64,000 nt of DNA from Sphingomonas profundi (GCF_009739515.1 NZ_CP046535.1:1550001-1614000); one strand, 5' to 3'. Counted from the stretch's first letter, positions 44,564 to 56,565 are shown. Translations and numbers: made by a program. The notes: generated by a model not told the origin, from the sequence alone.

Positions 44564-44677
44564 ACGGCCATGCCGGCGTGCGCGACCCATAGGAGCGGCC
44601 GGGGGCGACCGTCAAGGCGGCAACGTCGCCATGCGGCAATGCTTGCGTCCGCTGCCGCGACGCGACAAAGACCACCC

Positions 44678-45091
44678 GTGCTTTCCCAACGGACCCGATA
44701 CGCCATTCGCGCGCTCCTCCATCTCGGCGATCGGTACGGCGAAGGGCCGGTGCAGCTGAGCGAGATCGCCGAGGCTCAGAACATCCCGGCCAAGTTCCTC
44801 ACCGTCATTCTGTCCGAGATGAAGCGCGCCGGCCTTGTCGAGACGCTGCGCGGCAAGGAGGGCGGCTATTGGCTCGCCCGGCCGCCGGAGCAGGTGACTT
44901 ATGGCGAGATCGTGCGGCTGACGCGGGGATCGCTGGCGCTGGTGCCGTGCGCCGCCCGCCTCGCCTACACGCCATGCGAGAATTGCGTGGACGAGGCCGG
45001 CTGTCGCCTGCGCGCGGTGATGCTTTCCGTGCGGGACGAGACGGCGAAGATCCTCGACCAGATGTCCCTGTCGCAAAAAATGTTCGTTTGA
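44678..45091 (+). CDS. Rrf2 family transcriptional regulator
   Basis: The 137-residue protein from a GTG at 44678 begins with the Rrf2 helix (SQRTRYAIRALLHLGDRY) and winged HTH (IAEAQNIPAKFLTVILSEMKRAGLV, then GKEGGYWLARPP). A cluster of four Cys (CAARLAYTPCENCVDEAGC, spacing 8-2-5) resembles the Fe-S cluster site of IscR-type members. It lies 65 bases before the sulfate transporter operon, so control of sulfur uptake in response to cysteine or Fe-S status is likely but inferred. Confidence 0.9.
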   Translation: MLSQRTRYAIRALLHLGDRYGEGPVQLSEIAEAQNIPAKFLTVILSEMKRAGLVETLRGKEGGYWLARPPEQVTYGEIVRLTRGSLALVPCAARLAYTPCENCVDEAGCRLRAVMLSVRDETAKILDQMSLSQKMFV

Positions 45092-45156
45092 CGGTATAAA
45101 ATCTTGCCGCGCGATCCGCTTGTCGATCGCTGTGGTAGTATATAGGCGAGACCGTC

Positions 45157-46182
45157 ATGAAACGCACCCTCTCCTCCGTCGTCCTCGCGGCCTCGGCCCT
45201 CCTGGCGCTCTCCGCCTGCTCGGGCAGTGCGAAGAAGGGTGACGAGGTCGCGCTGCTGAACGTCTCCTACGATCCCACGCGGGAGCTCTACCGCGCGATC
45301 GACAGCGGCTTCGCGGCGGACTGGAAGGCGAAGACCGGCCAGACGGTGACGATCAAGATGAGCCATGGCGGATCGGGCAAGCAGTCCCGCTCCGTGATCG
45401 ACGGGCTGGAGGCGGACGTGGTGACGCTCGCCCTCGCCTACGACATCGATGCGATCGCCGCCAAGACGAAGCGCCTGCCGGCCGACTGGCAGGCCCGCCT
45501 GCCGGACAACAGCGCGCCATATTACTCGACGATCGTGTTCCTCGTCCGCAAGGGCAACCCCAAGAACATCCGCGACTGGGGCGATCTGGTGCGACCGGGC
45601 GTGCAGGTGATCACGCCGAACCCGAAGACCAGCGGCGGCGCGCGGTGGAACTACCTCGCCGCCTGGGGCTATGGCCGCAAGGCCGGCGGCAGCGATGCCG
45701 CCGCGCGCGACTATGTGACGAAGCTCTACAACAACGTGCCGGTGCTGGACAGCGGCGCGCGAGGCGCCACCACCACCTTCGTCGAGCGCGGCATCGGCGA
45801 CGTGCTGATCGCCTGGGAGAATGAGGCGATGCTGGCCCAGCAGGAGATGGGCAGGGGCAAGTTCGAGATCGTCACCCCGCCTCTGTCCGTCCTCGCCGAG
45901 CCGCCGGTGGCGGTGGTGGACGCGAACGCGAAGAAGCACGGCACCGAGGCGGTGGCGAAGGCCTATCTCGATTATCTCTACACCCCGGCGGGGCAGGAGC
46001 TGATCGCGCAGAATCACTACCGGCCGCGCAACGCCGCCGTGGCAGCGAAATATGCGGCGGCCTTCCCGAAGATCGAGCTGCTGACGATCGACGGCGACTT
46101 CGGCGGCTGGGCGAAGGCGCAGGCCGAGCATTTCGCCGACGGCGCGATCTTCGACGCGATCTTCGCGAAGCGCCGGCGCTAG
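45157..46182 (+). CDS. sbp: Sulfate/thiosulfate ABC transporter substrate-binding protein
   Basis: The 341-residue protein has a signal peptide with a lipobox-like LSAC (residues 18-21), so it may be lipid-anchored. Sulfate-binding signatures are [15 protein letters not shown] and [25 protein letters not shown], then [19 protein letters not shown]. It delivers sulfate to CysTWA. cysT begins six bases later. Could equally be named cysP; sulfate versus thiosulfate preference is not visible. Confidence 0.94.
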   Translation: MKRTLSSVVLAASALLALSACSGSAKKGDEVALLNVSYDPTRELYRAIDSGFAADWKAKTGQTVTIKMSHGGSGKQSRSVIDGLEADVVTLALAYDIDAIAAKTKRLPADWQARLPDNSAPYYSTIVFLVRKGNPKNIRDWGDLVRPGVQVITPNPKTSGGARWNYLAAWGYGRKAGGSDAAARDYVTKLYNNVPVLDSGARGATTTFVERGIGDVLIAWENEAMLAQQEMGRGKFEIVTPPLSVLAEPPVAVVDANAKKHGTEAVAKAYLDYLYTPAGQELIAQNHYRPRNAAVAAKYAAAFPKIELLTIDGDFGGWAKAQAEHFADGAIFDAIFAKRRR

Positions 46183-46187
46183 GCGGG

Positions 46188-47063
46188 ATGGCCGCGGCGG
46201 CTTCGGCCGGGCAGCGGGCGGCCGCGCCGGCGCAGCGGTTCGGCCGACGGCGATCGATCGTGCCGGGCTTCGGCCTCACGCTCGGCTTCACCCTGTTCTA
46301 TCTCTGCCTGATCGTGCTCATTCCGCTGTCGGCGGTGTTCGTGCGCTCGGCCGGGCTCGGCCCCGGCCATTTCGTCGATGTCGGCTTCTCGGCACGCGCG
46401 CTCGCTTCCTACCGGCTCAGCTTCGGCGCGGCGGCGGCGGCGGCGGCGGTCAACAGCGTGTTCGGCCTGCTGATCGCCTGGGTGCTGGTGCGCTACGACT
46501 TTCCCGGCCGGCGCATCGTCAGCGCGATGGTGGATCTGCCTTTCGCGCTGCCCACGGCTGTCGCCGGTATCTCGCTGACCGCGATCTACGCCGGCAACGG
46601 CTGGCTCGGCCGCTTCCTCGAACCCGCCGGCATCAAGGTGGCCTATACGCCGCTGGGCGTGGTGATCGCGCTCGTCTTCATCGGCCTGCCGTTCGTCGTC
46701 CGCTCGGTGGAGCCGGTGCTGGCCGATCTGGGCCACGACGTGGAGGAGGCGGCCGCGTCGCTGGGCGCCGGCCGGGTGCGCACGTTCACGCGGGTGATCT
46801 TCCCCGCGGTCGGGCCGGCGCTGCTGACCGGCTTCGCCCTCGCTTTCGCCCGCGGGGTGGGCGAATATGGCTCGGTTATCTTCATCGCCGGCAACATGCC
46901 GTTCGAATCGGAAGTGTCGCCGCTGCTGATCGTCACCCAGCTCGAACAATATGACTATGCCGGCGCCACCGCGATCGCCAGCGTGATGCTGGTCGCCTCC
47001 TTCCTGCTGCTGCTGCTGATCAACCTGATCCAGATCTGGAGCCGGAAGCGGATGGCGAGGTGA
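46188..47063 (+). CDS. cysT: Sulfate ABC transporter permease CysT
   Basis: The 291-residue inner-membrane protein has about six hydrophobic helices, starting [21 protein letters not shown] after a basic N-terminus. The EAA loop contacting the ATPase is [22 protein letters not shown]. The [13 protein letters not shown] block is typical of sulfate permeases. It overlaps cysW by GTGA. Confidence 0.95.
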   Translation: MAAAASAGQRAAAPAQRFGRRRSIVPGFGLTLGFTLFYLCLIVLIPLSAVFVRSAGLGPGHFVDVGFSARALASYRLSFGAAAAAAAVNSVFGLLIAWVLVRYDFPGRRIVSAMVDLPFALPTAVAGISLTAIYAGNGWLGRFLEPAGIKVAYTPLGVVIALVFIGLPFVVRSVEPVLADLGHDVEEAAASLGAGRVRTFTRVIFPAVGPALLTGFALAFARGVGEYGSVIFIAGNMPFESEVSPLLIVTQLEQYDYAGATAIASVMLVASFLLLLLINLIQIWSRKRMAR

Positions 47064-47914
47064 GCGGCGGCGCACCCAATCGCCGCGCCACCGCCGAATC
47101 GCCGGCGACGCGGATCGTGCTGATCGGCGTGGCGCTGGCCTTCCTCGGCATCTTCCTGCTGCTGCCGCTGATCGCCGTGTTCGCAGAAGCGCTGCAGCGC
47201 GGCGTCGCCCCGTTCCTGGATGCCATCGTGGAGCCGGATGCGGTCTCGGCGATCCGCCTTACCCTGATCGTCGCCGCGATCAGCGTGCCGCTGAACATCG
47301 TCTTCGGCATCGCGGCGGCATGGGCGATCACCAAGTTCGACTTTCCCGGCAAGGGCCTGCTGATCACCCTGATCGATCTGCCCTTCTCCGTCTCGCCGGT
47401 CGTCGCCGGGCTGATGTACATCCTGATGTTCGGCGCGAACGGCTGGCTGGGGCCGTGGCTGGAGGCGCACGACCTGCAGATCGTGTTCGCCGTGCCGGGC
47501 ATCGTGCTGGCGACGATCTTCGTGACCTTCCCGTTCGTCGCGCGCGAGCTGATCCCGCTGATGGCCGAGCAGGGGCGTGACGACGAGGAGGCGGCGCTGT
47601 CGCTCGGCGCCTCCGGCTGGCAGACCTTCTGGCACGTGACCCTGCCGAACATCCGCTGGGGGCTCCTGTACGGGGTGCTGCTGTGCAACGCCCGCGCCAT
47701 GGGGGAGTTCGGCGCCGTCTCGGTCGTCTCGGGCCACATTCGCGGCCTGACGAACACGATGCCGCTGCATGTCGAGATCCTCTACAACGAGTATAATTTC
47801 GTCGCCGCCTTCGCCGTCGCCTCGCTGCTGGCGGGGCTGGCGCTCGTCACTTTGGTGCTCAAGAGCGTGCTGGAATGGCGGTTCGACTATCATCGCGGGG
47901 GCAGCGGCCACTGA
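47060..47914 (+). CDS. cysW: Sulfate ABC transporter permease CysW
   Basis: The 284-residue second permease starts at a GTG that overlaps the cysT stop. Hydrophobic helices begin at [19 protein letters not shown]. The EAA loop is [22 protein letters not shown], and [19 protein letters not shown] matches CysW. It forms a heterodimer channel with CysT. Its TGA shares one base with the cysA ATG. Confidence 0.95.
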   Translation: MSGGAPNRRATAESPATRIVLIGVALAFLGIFLLLPLIAVFAEALQRGVAPFLDAIVEPDAVSAIRLTLIVAAISVPLNIVFGIAAAWAITKFDFPGKGLLITLIDLPFSVSPVVAGLMYILMFGANGWLGPWLEAHDLQIVFAVPGIVLATIFVTFPFVARELIPLMAEQGRDDEEAALSLGASGWQTFWHVTLPNIRWGLLYGVLLCNARAMGEFGAVSVVSGHIRGLTNTMPLHVEILYNEYNFVAAFAVASLLAGLALVTLVLKSVLEWRFDYHRGGSGH

Positions 47915-48954
47915 TGGGCATCACCGTATCCGGCATCTCGAAGCGTTTCGGCGGCTTCACCGCGCTCGGCCATATCGATCTGGAGGCGCGGCCCGGCGAG
48001 TTCCTCGCGCTGCTCGGCCCGTCCGGATCGGGCAAGACGACCCTGCTGCGGATCATCGCCGGCCTGGAGTTTCCGGATGCCGGCACGGTGGCGTTCGACG
48101 GGGCGGACGTGACGAACCAGCCGATCACCGATCGCGGCGTGGGCTTCGTCTTCCAGCAATATGCGCTGTTCCGCCACATGACGGTGGCGGACAACGTCGC
48201 CTTCGGCCTCACCGTGCGCCGGCGCAGCACCCGGCCGGCCAGGGCGGAGATCGCCCGGCGGGTGGAGGAACTGCTCGATCTGGTGCAGCTGGGCGGGCTC
48301 GGCCGGCGCTATCCGGCACAGCTCTCGGGCGGGCAGCGCCAGCGCGTGGCGCTTGCCCGCGCGCTGGCGGTGGAGCCGCGCATCCTGCTGCTGGACGAGC
48401 CGTTCGGCGCGCTCGACGCCAAGGTGCGCAAGGATCTGCGCCGCTGGCTGCGCGAGCTGCACGATCGCATGGGCCTCACCTCCATCTTCGTGACGCACGA
48501 TCAGGAGGAGGCGCTGGAGCTGGCCGATCGCGTGGTGGTGATGGACCATGGCTCGATCGAGCAGGTGGCGAACCCGCGGACGATCTACGAGGATCCGGCC
48601 TCCGCCTTCGTGTTCGATTTCGTCGGCGAATCGAACCGGCTGCCGGTGGCGGTGAAGGGCGGCCGCGCCCACTTCGGCGATCATGCGCTGGATGTGGCGC
48701 TGGGCGACGCGGCGGATGGGGCGGGCAGCCTGTTCTTCCGCCCACACGATGCCGAGATCGTCGCGGAGGGCGCGCCGGCGCTGCCGGCCATCGTCTCGCT
48801 GGCACGGCCGCGCGGCGGCGCCACCCGCATCGAGGCGCAGGTCGAGGGTCACGCCGCCCCGCTGGAGATCGACTATCGCGGCACCGAGCCGCCCCGGCCC
48901 GGCGATCGCATCGGCGTGCGCCCCACCCGCGCCCGCTTGTTTCCGGACGGCTGA
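47914..48954 (+). CDS. cysA: Sulfate ABC transporter ATP-binding protein CysA
   Basis: The 346-residue ATPase powers the importer. Walker A is GPSGSGKTT, the Q loop is [14 protein letters not shown], the signature [15 protein letters not shown] and Walker [12 protein letters not shown]. The C-terminal TOBE-like domain begins near residue 240 (ESNRLPVAV) and contains [11 protein letters not shown] chose the ATG at 47914, directly after the cysW stop. A family C hairpin and a family A element follow the operon. Confidence 0.96.
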   Translation: MGITVSGISKRFGGFTALGHIDLEARPGEFLALLGPSGSGKTTLLRIIAGLEFPDAGTVAFDGADVTNQPITDRGVGFVFQQYALFRHMTVADNVAFGLTVRRRSTRPARAEIARRVEELLDLVQLGGLGRRYPAQLSGGQRQRVALARALAVEPRILLLDEPFGALDAKVRKDLRRWLRELHDRMGLTSIFVTHDQEEALELADRVVVMDHGSIEQVANPRTIYEDPASAFVFDFVGESNRLPVAVKGGRAHFGDHALDVALGDAADGAGSLFFRPHDAEIVAEGAPALPAIVSLARPRGGATRIEAQVEGHAAPLEIDYRGTEPPRPGDRIGVRPTRARLFPDG

Positions 48955-48974
48955 CCCGCCATTGCCCCGACCTT

Positions 48975-48998
48975 TGTGTCGAGCGAAGTCGAGACACA
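48975..48998. repeat. Family C repeat after cysA
   Basis: TGTGTC-GAGCGAAGTCGA-GACACA has the family C core inside a 6-bp inverted repeat, so it can form a small hairpin 20 bases after the cysA stop. It lies about 55 bases before the second family A element. Confidence 0.8.
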
Positions 48999-49052
48999 CC
49001 CCTCGCCGCAAGCCGGAGTGGAGGCGGACTGGACGAGAATCTGCTAGGCCGA

Positions 49053-49231
49053 ATCGACGTTCAGCTTTTTGCCTGTCCGCTCATTCTGAGGAGGGGCTGA
49101 GCGGAGGCGAAGACCCATCTCGAAGGACCTTTCATGTCCTTCGAGACGCCATTTCGACAGGCTCAATGGCTCCTCAGGATGAGCGGTGTGCATAAATGCG
49201 AGTAAATCGAATTGGTTCGCTGAACCTCGAT
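49053..49231. repeat. Family A palindromic element, copy 2
   Basis: This 179-bp sequence aligns end to end with 10993-11172. The ends ATCGACGTTCAGC (49053-49065) and GCTGAACCTCGAT (49219-49231) are inverted repeats with one mismatch. The central hairpin TCTCGAAGGAC/GTCCTTCGAGA is perfect here. It sits between cysA and the DUF983 gene and ends 20 bases before that gene's ATG. Confidence 0.85.
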
Positions 49232-49251
49232 CCGGCCTAGGCGGGGTGTCC

Positions 49252-49638
49252 ATGTCCGATCCCGCCATCGATGACCGCGCTGTCGCCCCCGCCGTAATGC
49301 GCGGGCTGGGCGGCCGTTGCCCGGCCTGCGGGCAGGCGCGGCTGTTCGGGCGGTTCCTGAAGCCGGCCGCCACCTGCCCCGGCTGCGGGCAGGACTGGTC
49401 CCACCAATGTGCCGATGATTTCCCGGCCTATCTGGTCATCATCGTGCTCGGCCACCTGCTGCTGCCGATCGTCATCGAGGTGAACCACCTCTTCGCGCCC
49501 GCAATGGGCGTGCAGATGCTGCTTTGGCCGCTGCTCGCCGCCACGCTGGCGCTGCTGCTGATCCAGCCGGCCAAGGGTGCGGTGATCGCCTTCCAGTGGG
49601 CGCGGCGGATGCACGGCTTTGGCGCGCCGCGCCCGTGA
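49252..49638 (+). CDS. DUF983 family membrane protein
   Basis: The 128-residue protein from the ATG at 49252 has two CxxC pairs (GRCPACGQARLF and ATCPGCGQDW) that probably bind zinc, then two hydrophobic helices (YLVIIVLGHLLLPIVI and LLWPLLAATLALLLI). This is the DUF983 pattern; members occur near cytochrome oxidase genes, but no such gene is here. Function unknown. Confidence 0.9.
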   Translation: MSDPAIDDRAVAPAVMRGLGGRCPACGQARLFGRFLKPAATCPGCGQDWSHQCADDFPAYLVIIVLGHLLLPIVIEVNHLFAPAMGVQMLLWPLLAATLALLLIQPAKGAVIAFQWARRMHGFGAPRP

Positions 49639-49648
49639 GAGGCGGCGG

Positions 49649-50815
49649 CTACTTCGCCAGTGCCTCCAGCCGGGCATAACCGATCGCCTCTACCGCGCCC
49701 TTCAGCGCCGCCATCTGCACGCCGGTGCCCTCCGCCTCCACCATGAAGCGGTTCGCCACCAGCACGCTGTATTTGCCGCGCCTGGCGGCTTCGTCATATT
49801 CCTCGGAGACCATGCGGCCGTCGATCGTCGCGACCTTCTCGTAGCCGGTCGCGCTCTGCTTGTTCGACTGGACGTTGAACGCCGCGCCGAATGCCGCCAG
49901 CGCGCCGGCCGCGCCGATGTCACTCAGGCCCAGCGTCACGCTGCCCTCGCCGGCGCGGTAGATCCCCTCGGCATGCGCGCCGCCGATCGGCCCGTTGCCG
50001 GCCGACGCGCTCGATACCTCGGTGCGCGGCAGGCCGGCGACCGTGGCGGGCAGCATCGCCTGCAGCGCCTCGGCGGGGATCGCGGTGGCCGCCGTGCCGT
50101 TCGCCGCCGCCTCCATCGACTTGGACGCCGCCTCCAGCTTGCCGACGTCCACGGTGCCGACGCCCGGCACGGCGAGCGAGCCCGACACGGTGCCGCCGTC
50201 CGCCACCAGAGCCGGCCCGGAGAGCAGCGAGACGAGCGGCGAGGTGATCGCGCCGACGAGGAAGGTCAGCAGGAAGGCCGCCAGCACCGTGACGGCGGTG
50301 TACGCCATCGCGTTGGCGGGCGGCGCCCGCATCAGGAACGGCAGGCCGAGATAGAGCAGATAGAGGCCGTAGAGCCCGACGATGCTCAGCCAGCCGAGCC
50401 CCGGGATCAGCAGGAACAGGCCCGCCAGCCACGCCGCCGTGCCGGAATAGGCGGCCAGCTTGAACGCCTGCACCCGGCTGCGCGTGCCGCCGAAGCGCGG
50501 CGCCAGCAGATCGACGACCAGCGCCAGCAGATACACGCCGACGAGGGTGAGCAGATAGCTGACGACCGCGCCCGCCAGCGACGCGCCGATCGAGGGACGA
50601 TAGGTGATGCCCAGGGCCGAGTGGCCCCACATCATGCCGCCCAGGGCGCCGCACACCGCCGGGATCGCCGCCAGGATCATCACATAGCCGCGATAGAGGC
50701 CGCCGACGGTCGCCGGCTCGGCGGCGATCACCGGCCATTCCGTCTTAGGTGTCAGCAGGATCGCCTTGGCCCGCTCCACGACGCCGTTCGGCGCCCCCAT
50801 GTCCATGTTCCGCAT
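49649..50815 (-). CDS. Yip1 domain-like multi-pass membrane protein
   Basis: The 388-residue protein (start at 50815, with ATGs at 50806 and 50800 as alternatives) has a Yip1-like N-terminal half: VERAKAILLTPKTEWPVIA, then five hydrophobic segments from YVMILAAIPAVCGALGG to TVLAAFLLTFLVGAI. The C-terminal 180 residues are Ala/Gly/Ser-rich and contain a repeated-looking domain ending DEAARRGKYSVLVANRFMVEAEG. That second domain is probably soluble. Role unknown. It is divergent from bphO. Confidence 0.8.
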   Translation of the reverse strand: MRNMDMGAPNGVVERAKAILLTPKTEWPVIAAEPATVGGLYRGYVMILAAIPAVCGALGGMMWGHSALGITYRPSIGASLAGAVVSYLLTLVGVYLLALVVDLLAPRFGGTRSRVQAFKLAAYSGTAAWLAGLFLLIPGLGWLSIVGLYGLYLLYLGLPFLMRAPPANAMAYTAVTVLAAFLLTFLVGAITSPLVSLLSGPALVADGGTVSGSLAVPGVGTVDVGKLEAASKSMEAAANGTAATAIPAEALQAMLPATVAGLPRTEVSSASAGNGPIGGAHAEGIYRAGEGSVTLGLSDIGAAGALAAFGAAFNVQSNKQSATGYEKVATIDGRMVSEEYDEAARRGKYSVLVANRFMVEAEGTGVQMAALKGAVEAIGYARLEALAK

Positions 50816-51012
50816 CGCTTGCCACCCCTGTCCGGTCGCCTCATCGATGGTCGGTCTGGCGGAGGGATCGCGCTTGCGCAGTGATCCGGCGCACATCCGG
50901 CTTTGCTCTGCCTGCCATTCATTGCCCATCGGCGCGGGCTGCGCTAGCACGCCGGGAAGATGCCCCATCTTTTTCTCCCCAGCCCGCGCCCGGCCCCGTG
51001 CGAGGCAAGGCG

Positions 51013-51549
51013 ATGAGCCTGCGCACCGAGCTCCGCACCGCCACCGCCGGGGATCATGAGCGGCTGGACGCGACGTTCGCCACCTTCGACCTCGCCGATG
51101 CCGCCGCCTACCGCGCGTTCCTGCGGGCGCACGCGCGCGCGCTGGCGCCGATCGAGCAGGCGATCGCCGGATCCGGCGCGACCGCCGGCTGGCGCCCGCG
51201 CGCGCCGCTGCTGGCCGACGACCTCGCCGCGCTCGGCACGCCGCCGCCGCCGCCGCTGCCGCTCGATCGCCCGGACGAGGCGGCCCTCTGGGGCATGCGC
51301 TACGTGGTGGAGGGATCGCGGCTGGGCGGGGCGCTGCTGGCGCGGCAGGTGGGCGCGGGCCTGCCCGCCGCCTATCTCGGCGCGCAGCACGCCAAGGGCG
51401 AGTGGCGCGGCTTCCTGGATGCGCTGGAGGCGGCCGGGGAAGCCGGCGGCGCGGCGTGGCGGGCGGAGGCGATCGCCGGCGCCCGGCGGGCCTTCCACCT
51501 GTTCGCCGCGAGCGTCGCGGAGGAGAAGGCGCCCGATGAGCGACGCTGA
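51013..51549 (+). CDS. bphO: Biliverdin-producing heme oxygenase
   Basis: The 178-residue protein begins SLRTELRTATAGDHERLDATFATFDL, with the proximal heme His in the GDHERLD segment. The later YVVEGSRLGGALLARQV is the conserved distal helix, and AKGEWRGFLDAL follows. It opens heme to biliverdin, the chromophore of the bacteriophytochrome encoded next, whose start lies 14 bases inside this gene. The pair is presumably co-regulated. Confidence 0.9.
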   Translation: MSLRTELRTATAGDHERLDATFATFDLADAAAYRAFLRAHARALAPIEQAIAGSGATAGWRPRAPLLADDLAALGTPPPPPLPLDRPDEAALWGMRYVVEGSRLGGALLARQVGAGLPAAYLGAQHAKGEWRGFLDALEAAGEAGGAAWRAEAIAGARRAFHLFAASVAEEKAPDERR

Positions 51550-54133
51550 CATCATGGGCGATTTCCCCGCCGACATGCCCGTCGATCTCACCAACTGCGA
51601 TCGCGAGCCGATCGCCATTCCCGGCCTGATCCAGCCCTTCGGCTTCCTGGTGGCGTTCACCTCCGACTGGATGGTCTCGCGCGCGTCGGACAATGTGGGC
51701 GACTTCATCGGCCTCTCGCCCGCCGCGATGCTGGGCAAGCCGGTGAGCGCGATCTTCGCCGACGAGGCGATCCACACGATCCGCAACCGCATGACGATGC
51801 TGCGCGGCGCCGACGCGATCGAGCGGATGTTCGGGCTGGAGCTGGTAGGCGGGCGCGGCCGGTTCGACGTGGCCGTCCACTTCGCCGGCGACATCGTGAT
51901 CCTGGAGGCGGAGCCGGCCTGCGGCGACGATGTCGAGGCATCCACGCTCGTACGCGGCATGATGGCGCGGCTGACCCAGGCGGACGGGCTGAAGGCCTTC
52001 CTGCGCGAGGGCGCGCGGCAGGTGCGCGCGCTGACCGGCTTCGATCGGGTGATGGTCTACCGCTTCGATCGCGATGGCGCCGGCGAGGTGATCGCCGAGG
52101 CGGTGCGCCCCGGCATCGACAGCTTCCTGGGCCTCAACTATCCGGCATCGGACATACCCCGCCAGGCGCGCGCGCTGTACGTACGCAACATCTTCCGCAT
52201 CATCGCCGATGTGGAGGCGTCGCCGGTGCCGATCGTGCCCACGCTCGATCCGCGCGGCCGGCCGCTCGATCTGTCGCTCGCGGTGCTGCGTGCCGTCTCG
52301 CCGATCCACATCGAATATCTCCGCAACATGGGCGTGCAGGCGTCGCTGTCGATCTCGATCGTGGTGGACGGCGCCCTGTGGGGCCTGTTCGCCTGCCACC
52401 ATTACGCGCCGCGCCTGCCCGGCATCGGCCATCGCAGCGCCGCCGAGCTGTTCGGCCAGATGTTCTCGATGATGCTGGAGAGCCGCGAGCGCCGCGAGGT
52501 GGCCGATTACGAGCGGCGCGCTCGCGCCGTGGCGGATCGGCTGATGGCGGCGGTGGCGCAGGATGCCGGCGTGCTGACCGACGCCGTCTGGCTGGGCGAG
52601 ATGATCGCCGACACGATCCCGAGCGACGGCGTCGGCGTGTTTCTCGACGGCCGCCTCTCGCTCTCCGGCCTGACGCCCGATCGCCAGCAGTTCGAGGCGC
52701 TGGTTACGGCGCTGAACCAGGTGGCGGGCAGCGCCGTGTTCGCCACCGATCACCTCGCCTCCGTGCTGCCCGAGGCGGCGGCCTATGCCGATCGCGCGGC
52801 CGGCCTGGTCGCGATCCCGCTGTCGCGCAGCCCGCGCGACTATGTGGTGCTGTTCCGCAGCGAGCGGCTGCGGTCGGTGCGCTGGGCCGGCAACCCCGAG
52901 AAGCCGATCGAGCCCGGCCCCAACGGCATGCGGCTGACCCCGCGCAAGAGCTTCGAGGAATGGTCGCAGCTGGTGAAGGGCAAGGCGCTGCCGTTCACCC
53001 CGGCCGAGCTGCGCGTCGCCGAGACGCTGCGCACGGCGCTGCTGGAGGTGGTGCTGCGCCTGTCCGACAGCGCCAGCCACGATCGCCGCCGCGCGCAGGA
53101 GCAGCAGGAGCTGCTGATCGCCGAGCTGAACCACCGCGTGCGCAACATCCTGTCGCTGATCCGCGGCCTGATCTCACAGACGCGCAGCACGGCGGTGACG
53201 GCGGAATCCTTCGTGCAGACGCTGGAGGATCGCATCCAGGCGCTGGCCCGCGCGCACGATCAGATCACCAGCGATCGCTGGGGCCCGGCGCGGCTGATCG
53301 ACCTGATCGAGACGGAGGCCGGCGCCTTCCTGGGCGAGAAGCGGGAGCGGGTGCGCCTTTCCGGCCCCAACGTGCTGATCGAGGCGGCCGCCTTCACCAC
53401 CATGGCGCTCGTCTTCCACGAATTGCTGACCAACGCCGCCAAATATGGCGCCCTCTCCGATAGCGGCGCGGTGGCGATCGACTGGAAGGTGGATCGCGAT
53501 GGATCCCTGCTGATCGACTGGAGCGAGGAAGGCGGCCCGGCGGTGCAGGCGCCCACGCGGCGCGGCTTCGGATCGACGATCATCGAGCGGTCGATCCCGT
53601 TCGATCTCGGCGGCACGGCGGAGATTCGCTACCGGCTGAGCGGGGTGGAGGCACATTTCTGCGTGCCGTCGCGCCATGTCGCGCGGGTGCTCGCCACCCC
53701 CGGCAAGCGATCGGCGCCGCCGGTGCCGCCGATCGAGGCGGTGCAGGGCGCGCTGGCCGGCAAGGACGTGCTGCTGGTGGAGGACAGCATGATCATCGCG
53801 CTGGACGGCGAGGATGCGCTGCGGGCGCTCGGTGCGCGCAGCGTGCTGACCGCCGCCACGGTGGCGCGCGCGCTGGAGATACTGGAAGGCGCGGTGTCAC
53901 CCGGCTTCGCCCTGCTCGACTTCAATCTCGGCATCGAGACGAGCCTTGCCGTCGCCGATGCGCTGCGCGCGCGGGGCACGCCCTTCCTGTTCGCCACCGG
54001 CTATGGCGACCAGCTCGACGTGCCGGAGCGGCTGGCGGACGTGCCCGTGGTGCGCAAGCCCTACGGCACGGACGCGCTGGCGCGGGCGATCGCGCCGATG
54101 GCGACGGTCGCCCCGGCCCAGCCCGCCGCCTGA
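51536..54133 (+). CDS. bphP: Bacteriophytochrome, HWE histidine kinase with C-terminal receiver
   Basis: The 865-residue red-light sensor has PAS (about 20-125), GAF (140-310), PHY (320-490), HWE kinase (505-715) and REC (740-860) domains. The biliverdin ligand Cys21 is in TNCDREPI. Chromophore-pocket blocks include NYPASDIPRQAR and SPIHIEYLRNMGV. The usual IQPHG motif reads IQPFG. The kinase H box is AELNHRVRN (His near 531), with FHELLTNAAKYG and the W-x-E in DWSEEG. REC has the acceptor Asp in LLDFNLG and Lys in VVRKPY. The attached receiver may be its own output. Confidence 0.95.
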   Translation: MSDADIMGDFPADMPVDLTNCDREPIAIPGLIQPFGFLVAFTSDWMVSRASDNVGDFIGLSPAAMLGKPVSAIFADEAIHTIRNRMTMLRGADAIERMFGLELVGGRGRFDVAVHFAGDIVILEAEPACGDDVEASTLVRGMMARLTQADGLKAFLREGARQVRALTGFDRVMVYRFDRDGAGEVIAEAVRPGIDSFLGLNYPASDIPRQARALYVRNIFRIIADVEASPVPIVPTLDPRGRPLDLSLAVLRAVSPIHIEYLRNMGVQASLSISIVVDGALWGLFACHHYAPRLPGIGHRSAAELFGQMFSMMLESRERREVADYERRARAVADRLMAAVAQDAGVLTDAVWLGEMIADTIPSDGVGVFLDGRLSLSGLTPDRQQFEALVTALNQVAGSAVFATDHLASVLPEAAAYADRAAGLVAIPLSRSPRDYVVLFRSERLRSVRWAGNPEKPIEPGPNGMRLTPRKSFEEWSQLVKGKALPFTPAELRVAETLRTALLEVVLRLSDSASHDRRRAQEQQELLIAELNHRVRNILSLIRGLISQTRSTAVTAESFVQTLEDRIQALARAHDQITSDRWGPARLIDLIETEAGAFLGEKRERVRLSGPNVLIEAAAFTTMALVFHELLTNAAKYGALSDSGAVAIDWKVDRDGSLLIDWSEEGGPAVQAPTRRGFGSTIIERSIPFDLGGTAEIRYRLSGVEAHFCVPSRHVARVLATPGKRSAPPVPPIEAVQGALAGKDVLLVEDSMIIALDGEDALRALGARSVLTAATVARALEILEGAVSPGFALLDFNLGIETSLAVADALRARGTPFLFATGYGDQLDVPERLADVPVVRKPYGTDALARAIAPMATVAPAQPAA

Positions 54134-54150
54134 TACCCGAGGAGACCGGC

Positions 54151-56205
<2,055 letters not shown>

Positions 56206-56257
56206 CCGGGGCGCCGCCGGCGGCATGATCCGGCGGCCGATCCCCGTGGAGACAGGA

Positions 56258-56533
56258 ATGACCCGCCTCATCGCCCTCGCCCTCGTTCCGCTCGCCGCTG
56301 CTGTGGCCGTCCCGTCGCTGGCGGCGCCCGAGCCGGCGACCGGGCCGGCGACCGGGCGAGCGCCGCTGCCCGATCCGGACAAGATCGTCTGCCGCCGCAT
56401 CCAGTCGCTCGAGTCGCGCATCTCCGCGCGCAAGGAATGCCACAGCCGGCGCGAGTGGCGGGAAATGGCGGATCAGGCGCGGGCGGATCGCGACTCGGTC
56501 AACAATTATCGCGGCCGGGCCAGCGGCAACTGA
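56258..56533 (+). CDS. Small secreted protein with paired Cys
   Basis: The 91-residue protein has a signal peptide (LIALALVPLAAAVAVPSLAA) and a mature part with DPDKIVCRRIQSLESRISARKECHSRREWREMADQAR. The pattern I-V-C-R-R ... C-H-S-R-x-x-W is a motif I associate with small periplasmic proteins common in sphingomonads; function unknown. The two Cys could form a disulfide. Codons GGGCCGGCGACC are duplicated (TGPATG), a minor low-complexity feature. Confidence 0.75.
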   Translation: MTRLIALALVPLAAAVAVPSLAAPEPATGPATGRAPLPDPDKIVCRRIQSLESRISARKECHSRREWREMADQARADRDSVNNYRGRASGN

Positions 56534-56565
56534 GCGCCGGCGCCTGCCGCCTCATCCCTGCGTCG

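Noticed and set aside
45092-45156. SAM or other sulfur riboswitch before the sulfate operon
   Set aside because: The leader is only 65 bases and shows no riboswitch-like helices; an Rrf2 operator is more likely.
49649-53134. An 1,161-codon minus-strand open frame spanning the Yip1-like gene and running antisense through bphO and bphP
   Set aside because: Only the part from 50815 encodes a sensible protein; the rest is antisense to well-supported genes and reads as His/Arg/Gln-rich GC-biased sequence.
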